51,145 nt of DNA from an uncultured Verrucomicrobiota bacterium (GTDB lineage Bacteria > Verrucomicrobiota > Kiritimatiellia > RFP12 > UBA1067). Below the pieces are notes generated by a model, which did not search any database, was not told where the DNA came from, and was given only the letters and a program-made list of their open reading frames with translations. This document shows, in pieces, positions 31,536-37,785 of the stretch (positions are counted from its first letter, which is position 1; each line of letters begins with the position of its first letter). A program made the position numbers and the translations under genes. The stretch spans positions 1 through 51,145 of the forward strand of contig CAMAHK010000009.1 of assembly GCA_945834475.1 (NCBI GenBank). Direction: 5' to 3'.

Positions 31536-32321
31536 ATGACTTTAATCGTTTACAGATATCTGAACGAAGTCAAATACGCTGTTGAAGCATTGAGGACATG
31601 TTCGTTCAAGGTGTCAAGTCCGGCTAAATATTGGGGGCTGGAGGGGTGTCGCCTTGGCCTTGAAGATGATGCCGAGTGCCGGCCTAAGATAGTCACGTCA
31701 AACGAGTGTGGCCCGCTGTTTTTATCGGCAGAGCATAAAAAGACATTCACTCAGGCTTTCAACGAGACATATAGCAGGCGATCAACTATTGCTGATGTGG
31801 TGCGGATCCTTTGTCTGTCAAATCCAGAATGGGATCCCAGTGCCGATTTCCATATGTGGAGGAAATATGGCGGAGATTTCTCAGGCGTACGAATTGGAAT
31901 AAGGCTGGATGTCGACAATGATCTTATCTCAAAATCGGATAATTTTCGAGGAGAGAGAGTTTCTTATTGCGTTAATCCCAATGTGGTTGATGTTGATAAG
32001 GCTCTGGTTGTTGATGATATCTCTGAACAGTGCTTTAACATTTGCTTTCGTAAGTCCAAGAATTTTAAGATAGAGAGCGAGTATAGGTTAATGACGCGAG
32101 TTGGTAAATGGCGAACATACGGAGGTGGAGACTACTTATTGCTCAAGAATGAGATGATTGCGTCTGTGTCTGTTGGGATTCGAGCACGGAAAGAGGAAGT
32201 GTCCCAACTTTTAAAGGTCTGCAAAAAGAATTATGATATAGGGGAGATTTTGTTTGCACAACCTGATGACGGAAGTGTTGCGTATGTTAGGACTGTTGAT
32301 GGCTGTAAAAGAATGGCTTAG
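31536..32321 (+). CDS. DUF2971-like protein
   Basis: 261 residues. An N-terminal YRYLNEVKYAVEALRTCSFK with KVSSPAKYW (the usual F-K-F-S-x-P-x-x-F-N-D place), a central HMWRKYGGDFSGVRIGIRL (usual LWSHYADxHKGVCI) and a late SEYRLMT fit DUF2971, a family of unknown function that recurs in defence and mobile regions. It starts directly at the SUKH stop codon, so it is in the same operon. Catalytic residues cannot be named. It is one of the most AT-rich genes in the window. Confidence 0.68.
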   Translation: MTLIVYRYLNEVKYAVEALRTCSFKVSSPAKYWGLEGCRLGLEDDAECRPKIVTSNECGPLFLSAEHKKTFTQAFNETYSRRSTIADVVRILCLSNPEWDPSADFHMWRKYGGDFSGVRIGIRLDVDNDLISKSDNFRGERVSYCVNPNVVDVDKALVVDDISEQCFNICFRKSKNFKIESEYRLMTRVGKWRTYGGGDYLLLKNEMIASVSVGIRARKEEVSQLLKVCKKNYDIGEILFAQPDDGSVAYVRTVDGCKRMA

Positions 32322-33189
32322 CAGAAGTGGCGAATCTCTTCCGCGGATTGATGCGGCGGAGATAAAGGCGCAGTTGTCGGCTTGGACGGAGAAGGTTCGT
32401 CAGGCGGATGTCAAGAAACTGATTCGGGATCAACTGAAGATCGAGAAGCTGTTTAGTAGAGAGAACTATCTCATTCCGTTTTTTGAGGATTCCAAGACGA
32501 TGGTGAGCCTCGTCAAGGACTATGCCACGGGCGGATATGAGAACGTGCCGTGGAAGACGATCGCGGCGATTGTTGGCGGCATCGGCTATGTTCTTTCGCC
32601 GTTCGATCTGATTCCCGACTTCTTGCCGGCGTTTGGGTTCTTTGACGATGCCTCACTTGTGAAGCTCTTGGCGTCGGCTGTCGCGGCAGATGCCGAGAAG
32701 TATCGCCAGTGGGTGCGCGAGAATGAGGAGGCGTTCCAGAAGGCGAAGGCGAGACGCGAACGAATGATTCGTGTTGTCGGCTGGTCGGTGCTGGCCTTGG
32801 TCGTTATTGCTGCAATCGGTGTGCGGATTCTCGGTCACGCGGCTGGAACTGATAGCTCTGCTTGGGCGGATACATGCGTAACCGTTCTGCATGTGTTTGA
32901 GGGCATACTGGGGCTCGCGATTATTGGCTCTATGAGCTATGTCCTTGTTCTTGATTTTCCACGTCGTCACGAAAAGTGGGCTTCTCTAAATCCACCGCAG
33001 ATCAATGGTTCCGGCGTAACGTTATTTCGTCAGGCATTCGCATTCTGGTGGTGGGCGCTCTTTGGCTGGATGGGAGAGAAGGTCAAGGCGACGCGCATCT
33101 CGTCGAGCCTGATGGTTGCCAAGGCTGCGATCCGTCATCCGAAGGCGGCATGGGCGTTGCTTTCAGAGGTGTGGAGACAGAGGAATTAA
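32299..33189 (+). CDS. Larger DUF1232 membrane protein
   Basis: 296 residues. A soluble N-terminus of about 90 residues is followed by the DUF1232 hairpin with SPFDLIPDFLPAFGFFDDAS, then two more hydrophobic segments (VVGWSVLALVVIAAIGVRIL and EGILGLAIIGSMSYVLVL) and a basic C-terminus. It resembles the small DUF1232 protein at 22497 in its core and brackets the island on the other side. ATG 32299 is preferred (AGGA 7 nt upstream), overlapping the DUF2971 gene by 23 nt; ATG 32266 and 32284 are alternatives. Confidence 0.8.
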   Translation: MAVKEWLSRSGESLPRIDAAEIKAQLSAWTEKVRQADVKKLIRDQLKIEKLFSRENYLIPFFEDSKTMVSLVKDYATGGYENVPWKTIAAIVGGIGYVLSPFDLIPDFLPAFGFFDDASLVKLLASAVAADAEKYRQWVRENEEAFQKAKARRERMIRVVGWSVLALVVIAAIGVRILGHAAGTDSSAWADTCVTVLHVFEGILGLAIIGSMSYVLVLDFPRRHEKWASLNPPQINGSGVTLFRQAFAFWWWALFGWMGEKVKATRISSSLMVAKAAIRHPKAAWALLSEVWRQRN

Positions 33190-33193
33190 AAAT

Positions 33194-33214
33194 AGTTATA
33201 TAAAAAATATAACT
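33194..33214. promoter_or_regulatory. AT-rich palindrome upstream of higBA
   Basis: AGTTATAT and ATATAACT separated by AAAAA. It sits 31 nt before the higB -10 box, where a HigA operator could lie. It could equally be a weak terminator for the DUF1232 gene. Confidence 0.4.
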
Positions 33215-33244
33215 TTGCGATTGATTTTGCGGCGAGCTCTATGC

Positions 33245-33250
33245 TATAAT
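33245..33250 (+). promoter_or_regulatory. Extended -10 promoter of higBA
   Basis: ATGCTATAAT, TATAAT at 33245-33250, with TTGATT (33221-33226) 18 nt upstream as -35. The GTG start at 33259 follows after 8 nt, so the mRNA is almost leaderless. Confidence 0.72.
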
Positions 33251-33258
33251 CTGTTGCC

Positions 33259-33573
33259 GTGAGAATCATTAAGTTAGCTCATCTACAGGATTTTGCCGAG
33301 AAGCATGCGGATGCAAGAATGCCGCTTGCGCTTTGGGCGCGAGACTGTAGGCAGGCTACATGGAAGAATCATGCCGATGTCAAGGCGTATGCGCGGAGTG
33401 CGGATTATGTCGGCAATGAACGATGGGTCTTTAATGTCGGAGGGAACAAGTATCGACTGGTCGCGGCGATTTGCTTTAAGACCGGCGTTGTGTTGATCAA
33501 GTTTATCGGTACGCATGCCGAATATGACAAGATTAGTGCGGCGAAAGTCGAATCGTTCGGAGGAGCGAAATGA
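33259..33573 (+). CDS. higB: HigB-type mRNA interferase toxin
   Basis: 104 residues of the HigB (RelE-superfamily) toxin type: MRIIKLAHLQDFAEKHADAR, LWARDCRQATWKNHADVKA, then NVGGNKYRLVAAICFKTGVV and KFIGTHAEYDKI. The terminal GTHAEYDKI is a strong family mark. Ribosome-dependent mRNA cleavage is the known role. GTG start close behind the promoter. The next gene overlaps by 4 nt (ATGA), giving the toxin-first order typical of higBA. Confidence 0.9.
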   Translation: MRIIKLAHLQDFAEKHADARMPLALWARDCRQATWKNHADVKAYARSADYVGNERWVFNVGGNKYRLVAAICFKTGVVLIKFIGTHAEYDKISAAKVESFGGAK

Positions 33574-34004
33574 AATTGGGGAAGAAATTGCTGATGCCGT
33601 TCAGGCGCAAAATCAAGACTGAGGCCGAGTATAATGACGGACTTAAGATCTTGGAAGCGCTGATGGAGAAGGGTGATTCGCTTACTGAGGATGAGGCGGA
33701 TTACATGGAACTCCTCGGCGTCCTCCTTGAAGATTATGAGCGTGCGGCAAATCCGTCGATCGCCACGTTTGACAAGGTCGAGGTTACACCGGTGGATGCA
33801 ATCCGCTGGGCTATGGATCGCCATGGGCTTAAGCAGAAGGAGCTTTGTCCTTACATTGGTTCCGAACAGCTTGTCTCGGCGGTAATGAACGGGGCGCGGT
33901 CGCTCTCGAAGGCGATGATCGTCAGGCTTCATGAAGGGCTCGGCATACCATATGAAGACTTGATGCCGAAGGCCGTCACTTATCGTAAAGTCGCAATGTT
34001 TTGA
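33570..34004 (+). CDS. higA: HigA-type antitoxin with C-terminal helix-turn-helix
   Basis: 144 residues. N-terminal region with EYNDGLKILEALMEKGDSLT and YMELLGVLLEDYE, typical of the long HigA antitoxins. A Cro/C1-type helix-turn-helix follows: DAIRWAMDRHGLKQKELCPY, IGSEQLVSAVMNGARSLS and RLHEGLGIPYEDL. It should neutralise HigB and repress the shared promoter, with the AT-rich palindrome at 33194-33214 as one candidate operator. GGAGCG precedes the ATG. It marks the right end of the accessory island. Confidence 0.9.
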   Translation: MKLGKKLLMPFRRKIKTEAEYNDGLKILEALMEKGDSLTEDEADYMELLGVLLEDYERAANPSIATFDKVEVTPVDAIRWAMDRHGLKQKELCPYIGSEQLVSAVMNGARSLSKAMIVRLHEGLGIPYEDLMPKAVTYRKVAMF

Positions 34005-34213
34005 TACGTCACTTCCTGGGCTTGACGAGAATAGACCGCTAGATGGTCAGAAATTAAACAGGCAATGTCCTGACGCCCGTTGATTATGTCGGAGGGACAT
34101 TGGGGCTGGATCGGCGTTGGCGGTTTTAAGATTGACATCTTAACGTTTGTGCCGGTGGTCGGTTCCAACTGCTTCCGTCCCATCAGAAAAGGTTTTATGA
34201 TAAACTAATAATC
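34005..34213. other. Intergenic stretch with one small palindrome
   Basis: About 210 bp without a supported gene. It contains TTAAGAT / ATCTTAA (34126-34143, 4-nt loop). A -10-like TATGAT (34196-34201) lies before the next gene. It may be the scar of the island boundary, but no direct repeats or integrase were found. Confidence 0.5.
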
Positions 34214-34249
34214 ATGAACAAGCAGTCTGAAACAACAGAGGAGGTAAAA

Positions 34250-34900
34250 ATGAAAGGCAAAATGGTTATGGCGATGATGGTTCCGATGATGTCGTTCGGC
34301 GGGATGCAGCCGTTCGGATCGATGACGTGGTTCAACGAGCCGGAGAAGTGGTCGGTCGATAACGGGACGTTGACGATGCAGGTGACGGGCCAAAGCGACT
34401 ACTGGCGCGTCTCGCATTATGGTTTCACTGTGGATGACGGTCCGTTCCTCTACACGGAGCGCGGCGGCGAGTTCGAGGCGAAGGTGAAGGCGTCGGGCGC
34501 GTACAAGGACCGCTTCGACCAGGCGGGACTCATGCTCCGCATCGATCACGAGAACTGGATCAAGGCCGGCATTGAGTATGTCGACGGGCACTACAATGTG
34601 AGCGTGGTCGTGACGCACGGGAAGAGCGACTGGAGTGTTATCGAGCTGGAGAAACCGGTCGATGCCCTTTGGATCAAGGCCGTTCGTCGCCGGGATGCTG
34701 TCGAGCTCTTCTACTCGTTCGACGACAAAGACTACAGGATGATGCGAAACGCCTGGCTTCAGGACAATGTGCCGGTGAAGGTCGGCCCATTCGCAGCTGC
34801 GCCGGACGGCAACGGCTTCGAGGCCCGCTTCTCAGACTTCTCGGTCAAGCATCTTCCCGATGCCCGCCGACTCGAGTGGCTTGAGTCGCATAAGGACTGA
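34250..34900 (+). CDS. DUF1349 domain protein (concanavalin A-like)
   Basis: 216 residues from ATG 34250. WFNEPEKWSVDNGTLTMQVT, SDYWRVSHYGF, GGEFEAKVKASG, DQAGLMLRIDHENWIKAGIE and a C-terminal VGPFAAAPDGNGFEARFSDF are the DUF1349 pattern, a beta-sandwich related to lectin/glucanase folds and sometimes annotated as enolase regulator-like. AGGAGG 34239-34244 supports ATG 34250. An in-frame ATG at 34214 just behind a -10-like TATGAT would add 12 residues. GC content is back to the core level, so it probably lies outside the island. Confidence 0.82.
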   Translation: MKGKMVMAMMVPMMSFGGMQPFGSMTWFNEPEKWSVDNGTLTMQVTGQSDYWRVSHYGFTVDDGPFLYTERGGEFEAKVKASGAYKDRFDQAGLMLRIDHENWIKAGIEYVDGHYNVSVVVTHGKSDWSVIELEKPVDALWIKAVRRRDAVELFYSFDDKDYRMMRNAWLQDNVPVKVGPFAAAPDGNGFEARFSDFSVKHLPDARRLEWLESHKD

Positions 34901-35013
34901 ACACGTCCCATCAGGGACATGGACATGATGCCGAAGTGAGGCTGGGTGACGACAACACGATCGTCATCATCTCGGGGCGGAGCGCGTGTATCGGGTGCTC
35001 GCGAACGTGGAAA

Positions 35014-35039
35014 GTCGGGTTAGACCCCGACCGCTTTTT
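35014..35039 (+). terminator. Intrinsic terminator before the V-ATPase D gene
   Basis: GTCGGG (35014-35019) pairs with CCCGAC (35026-35031) across a 6-nt loop; CGCTTTTT follows. The T-run merges into the next promoter's ATGATATAAT. Confidence 0.7.
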
Positions 35040-35043
35040 ATGA

Positions 35044-35049
35044 TATAAT
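35044..35049 (+). promoter_or_regulatory. Extended -10 promoter of the V-ATPase D-I-K operon
   Basis: ATGATATAAT, TATAAT at 35044-35049, ATG 35060 after 10 nt, no Shine-Dalgarno. Confidence 0.72.
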
Positions 35050-35059
35050 TAGTGGCATC

Positions 35060-35668
35060 ATGGTGAAGGTCAAATTGACGAAGACGGAGCTGAAGGCTCA
35101 GACGGATGCGCTCAAGCGTTTCCAGAGGTTCCTTCCCATGCTTCAGCTTAAGAAGCAGCAGCTCCAAAGCGAAATCGCCGGCATTACGGCGAAGGCCGAG
35201 GAGACGCGTGCGAAGGAGCGCGCGGCGCGCGACGGGCTCGACCGCTGGGTCGGGCTCTTCGCGACGGACGAGTCGCTTCTCTCGGGGCTGGTGAAGGTGA
35301 AGGGCGTGAAGACCGGCTCGGCGAACATCGCGGGCGTGGCGATTCCGACGTTTGAGTCCATCGAGACCGATGTGAAGTCAGTAGATCCGTGGGCGACGCC
35401 GGCGTGGGTTGACAATGCGGTCGACACGACGACGAAGGTCCTTTCGCTTCAGTGCGAGCGGGCGATTTACGAAGAGCAGCGCCGTCTCGTGGCGCTCGAG
35501 CTGCAGCAGACGTCCCAGCGCGTCAATCTCTTTGAAAAGGTGAAGATTCCCGCGTGCAAGGAGGCGATCCGCGTCATCAAGATCGCGCTCGGCGACGAGC
35601 AGACGGCGGCGGTGACGCGCGGCAAGATCGCGAAGAGCCGCGTGCCGGAAACGGAGGTCGAGTCATGA
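35060..35668 (+). CDS. V-type ATP synthase subunit D
   Basis: Central-stalk rotor subunit, 202 residues. N-terminal LTKTELKAQTDALKRFQRFL and the C-terminal helical VNLFEKVKIPACKEAIRVIK are the family marks; the two ends form the coiled-coil shaft inside the A3B3 head. It starts its own transcript. The A and B genes that normally precede it are not in the window; the accessory island and the DUF1349 gene lie upstream instead. The stop overlaps the start of subunit I by 4 nt. Confidence 0.93.
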   Translation: MVKVKLTKTELKAQTDALKRFQRFLPMLQLKKQQLQSEIAGITAKAEETRAKERAARDGLDRWVGLFATDESLLSGLVKVKGVKTGSANIAGVAIPTFESIETDVKSVDPWATPAWVDNAVDTTTKVLSLQCERAIYEEQRRLVALELQQTSQRVNLFEKVKIPACKEAIRVIKIALGDEQTAAVTRGKIAKSRVPETEVES

Positions 35669-37317
35669 TCGTCAAGATGAAGCATCTCGATCTCATCTGC
35701 GTCGCGTCCGAGCGGAATGCGACGCTGGAGAAGCTGCGGTCGCTTGGGGCCGTCCATCTCGACCTAGCGCAGTCCGCGGGTGCGGGCGTTGCCGAGGCGA
35801 AGGGTGCGGCGTCCGAGGCCGAGCAGGCGGTGCGCCACATCCAGAAGGCGCGCGGCAAGGCGCCGAAGGGCGCGGCCGACTGCACAGTCGAGCAGGTTCT
35901 CGACCTCGTCAAGGAGCGCGAGGCGCTGAAGGGCGAGAAGGACCGTCTCGAGCGCGAGATCCGCACCTACGCGCCGTACGGCGATTTCGATCCCGTTCTG
36001 GCGGCGAAGCTGCGGGCGACGGTCGAGGGGCTCGACACCGTCGTGGCGCTTCCCGAAAAGCTGCCCGAAGAGCGGCTTTCGAAGCTGCAGGAGCGCGTCG
36101 CGGCGATCGGCTTCGCGCTCGACGACATGGAGAAGACGCTCGCCGGCTGCGACGAGGGCTGCATTCTCAAGGAATTCCCGGGGCTCGCCGATCGCATCGC
36201 GTTCGAGCAGGCGAAGGAGCTTCTGCAGGACCACGGCGCGGTGGCGGTGATTTCGGGCTGGATTCCCGTGTCGCGCGAGGCCGACCTGATGGCCGAGGTG
36301 CAGGGCACGAAGACGGGCTCGCTCTTTGAGCGCTCGGCGTCGATTGGCTGGGGCGTTCTCCTGCGCGAGGCGGCGGAAGGCGAAGTGCCGCCGACCTTGA
36401 TCGAGCCGCCGAAGTTCTTCAAGAGCGTGAAGGCGCTTTTCGAGGGACTCGGCATCGCGCCCGGCTACACCGAGGCTGACGTCTCGGTGCCGTTCATGTG
36501 CTATTTCTCGCTCTTCTTCGCGATGCTCGTCGGGGACGGCGGCTACGGTGCGATCTTCCTCGCGGCGACGCTCTGGGCGTGGAAGAAGTTCGGCACCTCG
36601 CCCTGGGTGAAGCTCCTCACCGTCTTCTCGGTGGGGACGATTCTGTGGGGTCTTCTCTCCAACACGTGGTTCGGCGCGGGGATTCCCTGGTGCGCCGACT
36701 GGCCGACCGTGAAGTGGCTCGGCGGTGTCGGGGCGGAGCAAGGCCACGAGTACGACAACATGATGTTCCTCTGTTTCACGATCGGTGTCACGCACCTCAT
36801 GCTGGCGCGCCTCTGGAACGGCATCTCGATGATCAACTCGCGCGCGTGCCTTTCGCAGTTCGGCTGGGCGGGCATGGTTCTCTTCATGTACCTCGTGACG
36901 AACTCGATCGTCGGCATCTTCCCTGGCATTCCGACCTGGGCCTACTGGATGTTTGGCGTCTCGTTCGGGACGGTCTTCATTCAGGCGAAGGGCATTGACA
37001 AGGGCATGCTCTTCTTGAACGCGATGAGCGTTCTCGGCGACATTATCTCGTACGTCCGTCTCTTCGCGGTCGGTCTCGCGTCCGTCAAGGTCGCCGAGAA
37101 CTTCAACATGATGGCCGTTGACCTGGGGCTCCCGATCTGGATCAAGTGGCTGCCTCTGGTGCTTATCCTTCTGGTCGGTCACGGGCTCAACCTCGCGATG
37201 GCGGGGCTCTCGATCCTCGTGCACGCCGTCCGTCTCAACACCCTCGAGTTCTCGAACCACAAGGGGATCAGCTGGGCGGGCTATCAGTTCAAACCATTTC
37301 ATAAAACTGAAAAATAA
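35665..37317 (+). CDS. V-type ATP synthase subunit I
   Basis: 550 residues, the stator/membrane subunit with the proton or sodium half-channel. A cytoplasmic N-terminal half with coiled coil (KEREALKGEKDRLEREIRTY) precedes about eight membrane helices, beginning FMCYFSLFFAMLVGDGGYG, a strongly conserved family motif. SVLGDIISYVRLFAVGLAS includes the arginine that faces the rotor carboxylate, and GHGLNLAMAGLSILVHAVRL is near the end. Start in ATGA overlap with subunit D; subunit K follows after 15 nt. Confidence 0.95.
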   Translation: MIVKMKHLDLICVASERNATLEKLRSLGAVHLDLAQSAGAGVAEAKGAASEAEQAVRHIQKARGKAPKGAADCTVEQVLDLVKEREALKGEKDRLEREIRTYAPYGDFDPVLAAKLRATVEGLDTVVALPEKLPEERLSKLQERVAAIGFALDDMEKTLAGCDEGCILKEFPGLADRIAFEQAKELLQDHGAVAVISGWIPVSREADLMAEVQGTKTGSLFERSASIGWGVLLREAAEGEVPPTLIEPPKFFKSVKALFEGLGIAPGYTEADVSVPFMCYFSLFFAMLVGDGGYGAIFLAATLWAWKKFGTSPWVKLLTVFSVGTILWGLLSNTWFGAGIPWCADWPTVKWLGGVGAEQGHEYDNMMFLCFTIGVTHLMLARLWNGISMINSRACLSQFGWAGMVLFMYLVTNSIVGIFPGIPTWAYWMFGVSFGTVFIQAKGIDKGMLFLNAMSVLGDIISYVRLFAVGLASVKVAENFNMMAVDLGLPIWIKWLPLVLILLVGHGLNLAMAGLSILVHAVRLNTLEFSNHKGISWAGYQFKPFHKTEK

Positions 37318-37332
37318 GTAAGGAGAACTATC

Positions 37333-37779
37333 ATGGATCCGATGATTGTTGCTGGTGCTGTCGCGTGTCTCGGCCTCTCGGCCGCCGGAAGCGCCTTTGG
37401 TACGGGTTTCGCCGCGTCCGCCGCGGTCGGTGCGTGGAAGAAGTGCTACGCCGCCAACAAGCCGGCGCCGTTCATCCTTCTCGGTCTTGTCGGTGCGCCG
37501 ATCACCCAGACCCTGTACGGCATGATTCTCATGTTCATCATGCTCGGCAAGACGGCCGCGCAGGGTGCGGGCGTCGCGACGCTGATCCTCGGCATCTTCG
37601 CCGGTCTTGGCATCGGCCTTTCCGCGCTCTTCCAGGGCCGCGCCGGTGCGGCGGCCTGCGACGCGCAGGGCGAGACGGGACAGGGCCTCACGAACTACTT
37701 CGGCGCGCTCGGCATCGTCGAGACGGTCGCTATCTTCACGATGGTCTTCACGATCATCGCCCTCGGCAAGATTGGCTAA
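37333..37779 (+). CDS. V-type ATP synthase rotor subunit K, probable sodium type
   Basis: 148 residues with four membrane helices (two c-type hairpins). The ion-binding carboxylate is E130 in GIVETVAIF. T58-Q59 (ITQTLYG) and Q101 (LFQGRAG) sit where Enterococcus hirae NtpK has T64-Q65 and Q110, with almost the same spacing, the Na+-coordinating set. So Na+ translocation is likely, by analogy. AAGGAG stands 8 nt before the ATG. It is the last clear gene of the D-I-K operon; the next gene follows 6 nt downstream. Confidence 0.93.
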   Translation: MDPMIVAGAVACLGLSAAGSAFGTGFAASAAVGAWKKCYAANKPAPFILLGLVGAPITQTLYGMILMFIMLGKTAAQGAGVATLILGIFAGLGIGLSALFQGRAGAAACDAQGETGQGLTNYFGALGIVETVAIFTMVFTIIALGKIG

Positions 37780-37785
37780 CTTGAG

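Noticed and set aside
19620-34213. Accessory island as an integrated prophage or ICE
   Set aside because: No integrase, transposase, structural phage gene, conjugation gene, tRNA or flanking direct repeats were seen.
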